A stretch of DNA of 14,231 nt, from NCBI GenBank assembly GCA_003483675.1, contig DMYK01000107.1, positions 1-14,231 of the forward strand. Direction: 5' to 3'. Source of the stretch: Microcoleaceae cyanobacterium UBA11344 (GTDB lineage Bacteria > Cyanobacteriota > Cyanobacteriia > Cyanobacteriales > Microcoleaceae). The notes under the pieces were generated by a model. The model was not told the origin of the DNA and ran no database searches. It saw nothing but the letters and a program-made list of their open reading frames with translations. This document shows positions 7,495 to 13,979 of this stretch, in pieces. Positions within the stretch are counted from its first letter, which is position 1. Each line of letters begins with the position of its first letter. Position numbers and translations under genes: made by a program.

Positions 7495-7944
7495 ATGAGA
7501 AAAAACTCTTGGGTTTCCCTAACTCTACTTTTTGTTACCTACTTCACTTTTGGCTGGAAATTATCTGCCTTTAAGATTCCCTTGCCGATTGCTTGGCTTT
7601 TCTCTGTAGCTGCCGTTTTGCTATTAGCTTTCCTCTTGTCGTTCCCGCTGAGAGACACAAGAACCTTAATTACCCGGTGGTTTAAGACTGATACAGGTGC
7701 TTTTATGTCTATCATTTTATCAGCTCTTTTTGCAGTTATAGTTGTTACATGGTTGCACCTTTTTGCTACTGGTTTAGTCTTGTTTTCAGCCGGAGCTTTA
7801 GCAAGACTAGACATTCAAATGTCTGGTTTAAAAAAATGGGGTGCTTTTAAGGTATTAGCTGCTGTGTCTATGACAGGCTTGGGGTTGGGCGGAGCGCTAG
7901 ATCTTTTGTTAAAAAATGGCAGTATCCTGTGGCCGCCATTGTAA
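7495..7944 (+). CDS. Small multi-spanning membrane protein of unknown function
   Basis: 149 aa from ATG 7495. The open frame reaches back to 7393 but would overlap the ferredoxin gene by 77 nt and add a non-membrane N-tail, so the shorter start is chosen; the ribosome site (GGTAAG) is weak. About four hydrophobic helices: ~8-22, ~29-50, ~68-100 (long, possibly two), and ~115-140 with a glycine-rich GLGLGGALDLLL run. Short basic loops (RDTRTLITRWFK) lie between helices. No catalytic motif, heme ligand pattern or transporter signature was recognised. It lies 25 nt after the NIL ferredoxin on the same strand, so the two are probably cotranscribed and the protein might be a membrane partner, but nothing in its sequence shows this. 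Base composition is like its neighbours. Confidence 0.75.
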   Translation: MRKNSWVSLTLLFVTYFTFGWKLSAFKIPLPIAWLFSVAAVLLLAFLLSFPLRDTRTLITRWFKTDTGAFMSIILSALFAVIVVTWLHLFATGLVLFSAGALARLDIQMSGLKKWGAFKVLAAVSMTGLGLGGALDLLLKNGSILWPPL

Positions 7945-7989
7945 TTTTTACTAAGAAATAACAAATCACAAATAACCCATAACTGCCAT

Positions 7990-8014
7990 AAAAAAGCAGC
8001 TTGATCGAGCTGCT
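7990..8014 (-). terminator. intrinsic terminator, minus strand (end of lapA-aroK transcript)
   Basis: Read on the minus strand: AGCAGCT (8014-8008), a 6-nt loop, AGCTGCT (8001-7995), then six T (7995-7990). Good stem and T-run. The nearest minus-strand gene upstream is aroK (stop at 8415), so the aroK mRNA would carry a 3' tail of about 400 nt, or the terminator serves a small transcript inside the gap. Confidence 0.7.
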
Positions 8015-8101
8015 CGTCAGAATGCATGAGGTATTGTTTTTAGAATAGAACAGCTTGAATTCGATCGCTGCTGGGTTACATTTTTTGATACGGGAGACTT
8101 A

Positions 8102-8173
8102 ATGAGTGAATGGACGATCGGGAAATCGTCACATGGGAGGATACCATTGGTGCTAAAGTTTCCGACAATCTAA
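8102..8173 (+). CDS. candidate 23-aa microprotein or small RNA unit
   Basis: A tiny ORF from ATG 8102 with GGAG at 8093-8096, 5 nt before the start. A possible promoter precedes it (TTGAAT 8055-8060, 16-nt spacer, TACATT 8077-8082), and a terminator-like hairpin follows 21 nt after the stop. The encoded peptide MSEWTIGKSSHGRIPLVLKF plus three residues matches nothing I know. A second frame from ATG 8110 to 8184 gives a 24-aa peptide with more protein-like composition (MDDREIVTWEDTIGAKVSDN plus four residues) but poorly spaced from the ribosome site. It could equally be a short RNA of about 145 nt, or a frameshifted gene remnant. Confidence 0.25.
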   Translation: MSEWTIGKSSHGRIPLVLKFPTI

Positions 8174-8194
8174 TTAGCGTTTAACTGTCCTTGC

Positions 8195-8232
8195 GCCCTA
8201 CAGCCCGACTGCGGTGGGGCCATTTTATTTTT
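8195..8232 (+). terminator. terminator-like hairpin, plus strand
   Basis: GCCCTAC (8195-8201) pairs with GTGGGGC (8214-8220), seven pairs including one G-U, over a 12-nt loop, followed by the T-rich CATTTTATTTTT (8221-8232). It would end either the NIL-ferredoxin/membrane-protein transcript (about 250 nt past its last stop) or the small unit at 8102. Confidence 0.4.
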
Positions 8233-8252
8233 GCGGAGAAGTTAGCAGCGGA

Positions 8253-8375
8253 TTATAACACATCAAACCGGTCTGCCATTAGTTTTTGTACAAAATCTCC
8301 CGCCCGCTCCTCATACTCAACAAACTTAGGCACCGCGTCGGGTGAAATCCGGTTAAGAAGGCATATATTGGGCAT
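8253..8375 (-). CDS. candidate 40-aa ORF or gene remnant
   Basis: Minus-strand ORF with ATG at 8375 and TAA at 8253, 39 nt downstream of aroK on the same strand and before the terminator at 8014. The peptide (MPNICLLNRISPDAVPKFVE and 20 more residues, ending ADRFDVL) is charged and amphipathic, with coding-like composition, unlike random AT-rich spacer. An in-frame stop directly precedes the ATG and no Shine-Dalgarno is seen, so it may be the C-terminal scrap of a lost gene. No family recognised. Confidence 0.25.
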   Translation of the reverse strand: MPNICLLNRISPDAVPKFVEYEERAGDFVQKLMADRFDVL

Positions 8376-8414
8376 TCAAACGGACTGATTGAACGAGAAA
8401 CTGATTTGCGCGGC

Positions 8415-8978
8415 TTAATTCACATCGAAGGCGGGGCCCGATCGATTTTTGGATTCGATCGCTTTTTCGATTTCCTCGATCGCCCTAGCGGCCACAACTT
8501 CCGGCGTTTCGCTAATATTTGCACAGACTCGGACATCTGCTTGAGCATAGAAACGCTCTCGCTCCTTCAAGAGGGTTTCCAGCTTGGATTTGAGCTCACC
8601 ATCCCGCAGTAGGGGTCGAGTGGTGTCTTCCCGCAGGCGATCGCACAGTTGGTCTACAGGCACATCCAGCCAAACCACTATACCGTGGTGCAGGTAACTC
8701 CAATTAGTCAATCGCAAAATAATGCCACCACCCGTAGCAACAATCAAATTTGTATAAGCAGACAATTGGCCAAGCACTTGAGTTTCTAATTCCCGAAATG
8801 CCTCCTCTCCTTGCTCCGCAAAAATATCTGCGATCGACTGATTAGCAACTTGAGCAATGACTGCATCAGTATCAAAAAAATGATACTTTAATTTCTTTGC
8901 CAAAATGCGCCCCACCGTTGTTTTCCCCGCGCCCATCATCCCGACGAGATAGAGGTTCACTCCTCTCAATAAATCCAC
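8415..8978 (-). CDS. aroK: Shikimate kinase
   Basis: ATP-dependent phosphorylation of shikimate to shikimate 3-phosphate, on the chorismate route to aromatic amino acids, folate and quinones; cytosolic. 187 aa from a GTG start. Walker A GMMGAGKT (13-20); shikimate-binding D38 in FDTD (35-38) and R62 in FRELE (61-65); ATGGG (81-85); lid arginine R121 in DTTRPLL; C-terminal ERERF (139-143) with R140/R142. Length is typical. The frame also has a TTG two codons earlier (8984), but GGAGG at 8991-8987 sits 8 nt before the GTG and only 2 nt before that TTG, so GTG is chosen. It lies 22 nt downstream of the LapA-domain gene and is very likely cotranscribed and perhaps translationally coupled with it. 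The extra C-terminal tail (about 175-187) is not conserved as far as I can tell. Confidence 0.96.
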   Translation of the reverse strand: MDLLRGVNLYLVGMMGAGKTTVGRILAKKLKYHFFDTDAVIAQVANQSIADIFAEQGEEAFRELETQVLGQLSAYTNLIVATGGGIILRLTNWSYLHHGIVVWLDVPVDQLCDRLREDTTRPLLRDGELKSKLETLLKERERFYAQADVRVCANISETPEVVAARAIEEIEKAIESKNRSGPAFDVN

Positions 8979-8986
8979 AGTCAAAT

Positions 8987-8991
8987 CCTCC
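8987..8991 (-). promoter_or_regulatory. Shine-Dalgarno deciding the aroK start
   Basis: GGAGG on the minus strand with 8 nt to GTG 8978. It lies in the 22-nt gap after the upstream gene's stop (9001). Confidence 0.75.
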
Positions 8992-9000
8992 GATATTTTG

Positions 9001-9891
9001 CTATTTTTTCAGGTTAATCGGCCCGCCACTGGGGCGATCGTCCTCAAACTCATCATCATCATCCTCATCCAATCCCCAATCATCCTCATCTTCACTATTA
9101 TTTTTAGCCACTTCTGGGCCACCTGTCTCAGGAATCGCCGCCCCTTGGGGGGGAACAATCACCCGATATTCCGCATCGTAGACAGACTCAGTTTGTCCCA
9201 CCCCAGATTTGCTCGGATCGCGATAGCCATAAGAGTAGACAGAGCCTGACCAGGACTTGCTTTTCGGCTCCTGTTTGACTTCATAATCCCTCGGATTTGC
9301 CTCTACAACGTCATTTACGGCCGATCGATCGACAATTTCGCGATTTTGCCCCCAATCGTCTTCACCGTCTTGAGAGCCAATTTTAGAGCCACCTGAGACC
9401 CAATCGTCATCATCATCGGTGGGAATAGAAGCCGCAGCTTGAGCATAAGTCTTGGCGTTACCAGCGTTCGGGGGCGGAACATCCTGTAGGAAAGTCCGAG
9501 CATTATAACCAGTGGGCGTACCGTAATCAGTTCGGTATCCAGAAGCAGGCTGAGTTTCCCTATTTTCCCTAGGGCGATCGGGGTCAATTTCCGGTTTTCT
9601 GGGAGGGGGAGACGCTGCGTAAGGTGTCCTCTTATCCGCCGCGAAAGTGCGGCTGCCACTGTCGCGGCTGGTGCGGTTTTGCGGTTGAGAAAGGTAATTT
9701 GAGAAAGCCAGCAAGCCAGAAATCAACAAAGAAGTCACAACTCCCGCCCCCATGCTGAATAAGATCCAGATAGATAGTGGCAAAGCGGGCGATCGCATTC
9801 CCAAAAACACCAGCGACAAAGACGGCTCCACATTTTGCAGGGCAAAAATAGTCAGCCCCACCACAATTACTAGCAAAAATACAGCACGCAT
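9001..9891 (-). CDS. LapA-domain (DUF1049) membrane protein with long acidic disordered tail
   Basis: 296 aa from ATG 9891. Two membrane helices at the N-terminus (about 3-19 and 40-64) separated by the LapA-type FALQNVEPSLSLVFLGMRSP stretch identify a LapA/DUF1049 domain. The name comes from proteobacterial lipopolysaccharide assembly protein A, but the cyanobacterial role is not established. From about residue 70 the chain is low-complexity and probably disordered, rich in Ser/Pro/Asp/Gly. Patches include DDDDDW near 160 and a strongly acidic end with EDEDDWGLDEDDDDEFEDD. The repeated 'DDW' element occurs at least three times, suggesting short linear binding motifs. Helix orientation would leave the tail on the cytoplasmic side if both ends are inside (inference). 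It is upstream of aroK by 22 nt, in one operon, and downstream of ubiX across a repeat-filled gap. Confidence 0.82.
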   Translation of the reverse strand: MRAVFLLVIVVGLTIFALQNVEPSLSLVFLGMRSPALPLSIWILFSMGAGVVTSLLISGLLAFSNYLSQPQNRTSRDSGSRTFAADKRTPYAASPPPRKPEIDPDRPRENRETQPASGYRTDYGTPTGYNARTFLQDVPPPNAGNAKTYAQAAASIPTDDDDDWVSGGSKIGSQDGEDDWGQNREIVDRSAVNDVVEANPRDYEVKQEPKSKSWSGSVYSYGYRDPSKSGVGQTESVYDAEYRVIVPPQGAAIPETGGPEVAKNNSEDEDDWGLDEDDDDEFEDDRPSGGPINLKK

Positions 9892-9901
9892 ATTAATAAT
9901 A

Positions 9902-10049
9902 TTGGTTATTTGTTGTTGGTTATTGGTTATTTGTTCTGGTGCCCTGAGCGAAGTCGAAGGGTTATTTGTTCTGGGTTATTAGTTATTGGTGATTGGGAAT
10001 TGGAACCAACAAATAACAACTAACAAATAACAACTAACAAATAACAACT
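9902..10049. repeat. facing heptamer arrays (STRR type) between ubiX and the LapA gene
   Basis: The left array at 9902-9936 has five in-phase heptamers (TTGGTTA, TTTGTTG, TTGGTTA, TTGGTTA, TTTGTTC). The right array at 10008-10049 alternates AACAAAT and AACAACT, three times each, a perfect 14-nt period. The two are partly complementary (GTTATTTGTT against AACAAATAAC), so the region can fold back on itself. Between them, at about 9936-9960, is a GTGCCCTGAGCGAAGTCGAA segment that I recall as a widespread cyanobacterial intergenic repeat. The right array ends 7 nt past the ubiX stop codon. The region includes whatever promoter serves the LapA-aroK operon, but none stands out. Confidence 0.75.
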
Positions 10050-10056
10050 AACTCCC

Positions 10057-10686
10057 TTAATCTTCCTTCCAGCGTTTGAGAGGAACACAATCAATACCCA
10101 ACTGATCTAAAGTACGAGCCACCACAAAGTCTACCAAATCTTCAATAGTTTGCGGATTGTGATACCAAGCAGGAATCGCTGGCACTATTCTAGCTCCAGC
10201 TTCCGCCAACGTAGTCAAATTCCGCAGGTGAATCAAACTAAAAGGCGTTTCCCTAGGTACGATTACCAATTTTCGCCCTTCCTTGAGTTGAACATCGGCG
10301 GCTCTTTCGAGCAAATCCGAACTCAAGCCAGCCGCCAACTTGCCCAGTGTACTCATGCTACAGGGAATAATGATCATCCCTTGAGTACGAAACGAGCCAC
10401 TAGCAATATTAGCACCAACATCTTGCCAGGGATGGCACCGGAGTTTACCCATTGTGGGGACTCCCGCTTGTGCCCGCCAGAATTCCTCTTGAAGCGTCGT
10501 TTCTGCGGGCATTCGGGTGTTCTGTTCGCTTTGCCAAACCATGTAAGTAGACTTGGAAGCCACGAGTTCGATCGCGCGATCGGCTTCCAAGAGATATTTG
10601 AGAGTTCGCACCGCGTAAATCAGTCCCGATGCACCGGTAACTCCTACGATCAGGGGTTGGGCGGGGACTGAAACAGAATTAGTCAT
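10057..10686 (-). CDS. ubiX: UbiX-type flavin prenyltransferase
   Basis: Makes prenylated FMN from FMN and dimethylallyl phosphate, the cofactor of UbiD-type decarboxylases; in cyanobacteria this serves plastoquinone synthesis (family knowledge). 209 aa from ATG 10686; a TTG two codons upstream (10692) is possible but less likely. Motifs: IVGVTGASG (13-21, flavin phosphate binding), SGSFRTQG (96-103), PCSMSTLGKLAAG (108-120), and RKLVIVPRETPFS (138-150) followed by GARIVPAIPAWY (164-175), the prenyl-transfer and FMN-site signature. Length is normal. A perfect -10 lies about 29 nt upstream. The gene is followed by a heptamer array and then the LapA-aroK operon. No UbiD gene is in the window. 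Confidence 0.94.
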   Translation of the reverse strand: MTNSVSVPAQPLIVGVTGASGLIYAVRTLKYLLEADRAIELVASKSTYMVWQSEQNTRMPAETTLQEEFWRAQAGVPTMGKLRCHPWQDVGANIASGSFRTQGMIIIPCSMSTLGKLAAGLSSDLLERAADVQLKEGRKLVIVPRETPFSLIHLRNLTTLAEAGARIVPAIPAWYHNPQTIEDLVDFVVARTLDQLGIDCVPLKRWKED

Positions 10687-10714
10687 GGGCAATTATCCAG
10701 CAATAAGCTCACTA

Positions 10715-10720
10715 ATTATA
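10715..10720 (-). promoter_or_regulatory. -10 element for ubiX
   Basis: A perfect TATAAT on the minus strand, 28 nt before the ATG at 10686. The best -35-like hexamer, TTGGGG, is only 14 nt away, so the -35 is unclear. Confidence 0.45.
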
Positions 10721-10766
10721 GCGCGATCGAATTACCCCAACATTGCCGACTCGATATTACTATTAC

Positions 10767-10815
10767 TTCCTTCTTTCTTCTTCCTTCGTGTCCTTCGCGT
10801 CTTCGCGGTTAAATA
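10767..10815. repeat. pyrimidine-rich CCTTCG-type intergenic repeat
   Basis: A CTTCC/TTCTT tract leads into TCCTTCGTGTCCTTCGCGTC and CTTCGCGGTTAAA. The CCTTCG(T/C)GTC unit is repeated in tandem. I recall very similar sequences scattered between genes in many cyanobacteria; that is recollection, not a search. It lies between the glycosyltransferase stop and ubiX. A 12-nt palindrome TTCGGGCCCGAA follows at 10826-10837. Confidence 0.4.
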
Positions 10816-10861
10816 ATACTAATTCTTCGGGCCCGAAACGAGAAAAGTTACCAATGTCGCC

Positions 10862-12256
10862 TTACTCCTGAATATTTTTGGGCTTAATTTTATCTACAAT
10901 CAGCCACAAGCCATATCCAGCCAGCAGACAGATTATTGGCATAATTGTGAGCCGAAACCTATTGGCTCCAACTACACCTGACAGCGTAACCAAGTAGACA
11001 GCCACACTAAACAGTGTAATTACAGGCATATTTATTACAAATTTCTTGGATAGCAATGCCACACCTACGCCCAAATAATATGTGCATAATAATAACAATA
11101 AAATTGCGTCAACACCCAAGAGTATAGGACTTTTTTTAGCAAGCTCAATAACTTTTGTAAAATTAGCTGTTCCTGTCAAAACTTTTGGCATTTGATTAAC
11201 TAAACTCACGCTTTTTTCAAATGAACTAGAGAATAGCCTTAAATACCGCTTGCCTGGAGTCTCAATTAAAGTCGCTAACATTCCTTCTAAATGATAAATT
11301 GAGTAAGTAAAAGGATGACTCTGAATCATCTTCTTTCCTTCTTTACCCATGTAAATATAGATTTGAGCCTGACTCCATTGTTGCTGTTCCGGGTGAATTG
11401 TAAAATACTTTTCTCTTTCAGTACATCCAAGCTGTTCAAACACTTTTTTGAATGGAATATTTTTTTCTCTGGAAATTACAGATGCCCCGTTATAGCAATA
11501 TAGATTGTAATCAGAAACAGCAGTAAATCCCGAATATCCTGTTTGGATATAATTCCTGAGTTGCCAAATCCCAAGACTACTCATTGTCACCATGAAAAAC
11601 ACACAACTCTGAATAATTAAAAGTTTATTTATAGGCTTCTTTATCGAGCTTTTAACCAGGAGAATAGCAGCGATAGGGAAAGGCAAGTAATATGCTATCG
11701 GCCTGACATAAATAGAAGCTGTTAAGGCAATTGCTGCAAATATTAAATGTTTCCACGACCTGCTATCAAAAAACACAATCAACTGATATAAAAATAAACT
11801 CAATAAAGTGGTAAATAAACTTTCAGACATGAGAATTGATGAACGGAGAACAGCCAGGGGTTCAATTGCATACAGGAAAGCACATAAAGTAGCAATTTTT
11901 TCTACCTTGAAGAGATGTAAGGCAATTTTGTAGATCAGATATATGGTAAAACAATCTAGAAATATTTGCATAGGTATTGTCACAATTTCTAGATGTCCTA
12001 GCAGCATTCCGGGAATCAAAAATAATGGATATCCGGGAGTGCGGAATAATTCAGGTTGACCATTATTGAAAAATTTACCGTGTTCTATTAACTGAAAAGC
12101 TGGTTGCATGAACGAACCAGTGTCATTTCCATAAAATATCTTCAAGTCTTGAGTGAATATGAATACCAAAGTGGGCACTGCTAATCTCAAGAGGCAACCT
12201 ATTAACAGCACTGCCAAAATTGTAAAACTGAACCTAAAATTTTTGCGCTCATTCAT
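10862..12256 (-). CDS. GT-C type integral-membrane glycosyltransferase (PMT/ArnT-like)
   Basis: 464 aa from ATG 12256, with AGGAG 10 nt upstream. GT-C enzymes transfer a sugar from a lipid-phosphate donor on the outer face of the cytoplasmic membrane. The sequence shows an N-terminal helix (about 12-34), then a loop with GNDTGSF (D45, candidate catalytic Asp) and FRTPGYPLFL (71-80), the typical first-loop pattern. MSESLFTTLLSLFLY near residue 143-157, several further helices, a soluble middle segment (about 240-320) and three C-terminal helices (about 370-455) follow. The gene is visibly more AT-rich than its neighbours. It follows the frameshifted oxidoreductase by 40 nt on the same strand. 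Acceptor and sugar cannot be told; exopolysaccharide, lipid A-like or protein glycosylation are possible. Confidence 0.8.
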   Translation of the reverse strand: MNERKNFRFSFTILAVLLIGCLLRLAVPTLVFIFTQDLKIFYGNDTGSFMQPAFQLIEHGKFFNNGQPELFRTPGYPLFLIPGMLLGHLEIVTIPMQIFLDCFTIYLIYKIALHLFKVEKIATLCAFLYAIEPLAVLRSSILMSESLFTTLLSLFLYQLIVFFDSRSWKHLIFAAIALTASIYVRPIAYYLPFPIAAILLVKSSIKKPINKLLIIQSCVFFMVTMSSLGIWQLRNYIQTGYSGFTAVSDYNLYCYNGASVISREKNIPFKKVFEQLGCTEREKYFTIHPEQQQWSQAQIYIYMGKEGKKMIQSHPFTYSIYHLEGMLATLIETPGKRYLRLFSSSFEKSVSLVNQMPKVLTGTANFTKVIELAKKSPILLGVDAILLLLLCTYYLGVGVALLSKKFVINMPVITLFSVAVYLVTLSGVVGANRFRLTIMPIICLLAGYGLWLIVDKIKPKNIQE

Positions 12257-12296
12257 CTTTAATTAACTCCTGTTTTTGATCGGATAAACTTATCAG

Positions 12297-13801
12297 CTAA
12301 AATTTACTCTGCGACAGTATTTGCTGCAAAAAATGTAGGATTTTTCGTCGCCTTCCAACACCAGCTCGCCTAGTGGGAGTAGTCGCAGTATCAACACTCG
12401 CTTCTTCCACATATTCACTGTCAGAATTCACCTCCCAAAGGTCATGTTTCCCTGGGTTCAACACATTCTGGGCCGCTAAAATTCCCATCAACAAACTGTG
12501 GTCTTGGTTGTTATACTTAAAAGCACCATAACGACCCACAACTTGCAAATTCTCAAATTGCTTGATATAAGTTTGAATTTCTGATAAAATGTATTTGTAA
12601 TCGCCTGCATAAATTGGGTAAGTACGCGGCAAGCGAACTACAAAACCTCCCGCAATCTTCTCATCGCGAAGCAGCCCAATTTTTCTCAATTCTTGTTCAG
12701 CCAAACTCAAAAGTTCAGCTTCCGGCTGCCGCCACATCGGTTCGTCGAGATTACACCAATATTCGCAGCATAAAGGCGTTTGGTGCTGATTCGATAGCAT
12801 TTCATGCGACCAATTGGCAAAATTAGTTACCCTCCCGACGCTGACACTGGGCTCATTGATATAAAGCCAGTTGTCCGGGAATAACTGACTGCTTTCAATT
12901 ATTAGATAAACGAGAATTGTGTTGCGAAACTTGAGCGATCGCGCCAATGATAAGATTTGCTTACGGGGGGGGGTGAAATCATTTGATTTACTAATGTATT
13001 CAGTGGCACTGAGGAAATCACTGCACTACAGCCAACCGTTGACTCTACTCCGGTTTGGCGATTTCTCAGAGTGAGTTGAGTGACGCGGCTGTTGTGCTCG
13101 TGCACCCGCACTACTTCTGTATTCAGGAGAATTTCCTGATTTTTGCCCAGTAGATAGTCGCTGATTTTGTCGTATAATTGCCCTGAGCCTAAACGGGGAA
13201 ATTGAAATTGATCGATTAGGCTTTTAACTTTGCCATCACTACCAAAAAAAGCGGTGCGAAGTGCTTTGAGCAGGGAAAGTCCTTTAATCCGCTGGGCGGC
13301 CCATTCAGCACTAATTTTAGTGCAGGGAATCCCCCAAAGTTTTTCTGTATAACCTTCAAAAAATATCTCAGATAAACGCTTGCCAAATTTAGCTTCAACC
13401 CATTCTGCAAAATTTTTAGGGTGGCGGTTGGGTAACAGTTTTGCTACTAAATAAGAAAAAAAGATGCGGATATTTTCCACAATTCCCAAGGCAAATAAGA
13501 CTTCAAAAGCTTTGAGGGGATAGCTAAAGTATTTGCCGTTATAGTAAATGCGGGTGAGGCGGCTGACTGTGACTTGTTCGGTGCCCAAAACTTCATTCCA
13601 GAGTTTGAGGACGGGCGGAATTTTAGTGTAAAAACGGTGGGGGCCGAGATCGAGAATAAATCCTTGGTACTCGATGCTTTTAGCGAGTCCGCCAACTTTT
13701 GAGTCTCGCTCAATGACGACAACTGTTTGACCTTGCTGTGTGAGGGTGTAAGCGGCAGCTAGACCGGCAGGCCCAGCCCCAAGTATGTATATTGGGGACA
13801 C
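12297..13801 (-). pseudogene. FAD-dependent oxidoreductase, UDP-galactopyranose mutase/amine-oxidase-like, frameshifted at a G9 tract
   Basis: Two overlapping frames make one ~501-aa protein. Frame one starts at GTG 13801 and runs to a stop at 12902 (299 codons); frame two runs from the homopolymer to 12297. Frame one has the FAD-binding GAGPAG (8-13), E31 and GG (37-38), then LGPHRFY. Frame two has LKFRNTILVYL, FPDNWLYINEP and VGRYGAFKYNNQDHS, the C-terminal FAD/substrate signature of this family. Homology to the expected order stops exactly at a run of nine C on the coding strand after residue S276. Adding one base (or removing two) joins the frames into ...SPPP-RKQILSLARSLKFRN. Full length is normal for the family. 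It heads a unit with the GT-C glycosyltransferase 40 nt downstream. Either an inactive gene, a phase-variable gene, or a base-calling error. Ring contraction of a nucleotide sugar is one possible reaction; protoporphyrinogen-oxidase-like annotation is the alternative. Confidence 0.88.
12965..12973. other. G9/C9 homopolymer at the frameshift site
   Basis: Nine consecutive G on the plus strand (C9 in the coding strand), the longest homopolymer I see in a coding region of this window. It sits exactly where the reading frame of the oxidoreductase is lost. A run of 10 or 7 would restore it. Confidence 0.9.
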
Positions 13802-13828
13802 GTTTTGCTGTTGATGAAGTTTTTATCA

Positions 13829-13858
13829 CTAATATTTTAGAGTAGCACAGTCTGTCAA
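13829..13858 (-). promoter_or_regulatory. promoter for the oxidoreductase-glycosyltransferase unit
   Basis: Minus strand perfect -35 TTGACA (13858-13853), 18-nt spacer, -10 TATTAG (13834-13829; four of six). Predicted start near 13822, about 20 nt before the GTG at 13801. No strong Shine-Dalgarno follows. Confidence 0.55.
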
Positions 13859-13869
13859 TGTTTCATATC

Positions 13870-13890
13870 AATTCCGATAGCATCGGAATT
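13870..13890. repeat. perfect 9-bp hairpin
   Basis: AATTCCGAT, loop AGC, ATCGGAATT. First of three hairpins in a row in this gap, immediately upstream of the promoter at 13829-13858; it could be an operator or part of a repeat element. Confidence 0.5.
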
Positions 13891-13907
13891 ATCAGTAGCC
13901 GAAATTA

Positions 13908-13970
13908 GGAGACGGCAGTGCCGTGTCCCTACAATATTATTTTGGGTAGGGACAGGGCACTGCCGTTTCC
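13908..13970. repeat. 63-bp MITE-like inverted repeat
   Basis: Two 25-nt arms, 13908-13932 and 13946-13970, complementary at 23 of 25 positions, around a 13-nt AT-rich loop. The arms contain ACGGCAGTGCC and GTCCCTAC. There is no ORF. It resembles small non-autonomous repeats common between genes in Oscillatoriales; the transcript would form a very stable hairpin in either orientation. Confidence 0.75.
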
Positions 13971-13979
13971 TCTATATCA

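Larger units (their letters stand above)
7945..8414. other. 470-bp gap without a recognised gene
   Basis: This stretch between the end of the small membrane protein and the aroK stop holds a minus-strand terminator, a plus-strand terminator-like hairpin and two tiny candidate ORFs, listed separately. No tRNA, 6S, tmRNA, RNase P or SRP RNA signature was found on either strand. A plus-strand ORF of 65 codons at 8191-8388 was judged spurious. Confidence 0.6.

Noticed and set aside
8191..8388. 65-codon plus-strand ORF after the hairpin at 8195
   Set aside because: It starts inside a terminator-like hairpin, has no ribosome site and its composition is not protein-like.
7945..8414. Housekeeping RNA gene (tmRNA, RNase P, SRP RNA, 6S)
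   Set aside because: None of the conserved core sequences of these RNAs was found on either strand.
10008..10049. Possible CRISPR array
   Set aside because: Repeats are contiguous 7/14-nt tandem units with no spacers; this is a simple tandem array.
10150..10671. 173-codon plus-strand ORF opposite ubiX
   Set aside because: It overlaps a clear UbiX gene on the other strand over its whole length, and the peptide has no recognisable features.
10826..10837. TTCGGGCCCGAA palindrome as terminator of the glycosyltransferase gene
   Set aside because: A 12-nt palindrome leaves at most a 4-bp stem with a loop, and no T-run follows.
12902..12947. TTG start at 12947 as an independent gene 12297-12947
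   Set aside because: The peptide continues the oxidoreductase family sequence in the middle of the domain; it is the second half of a frameshifted gene, not a separate gene.
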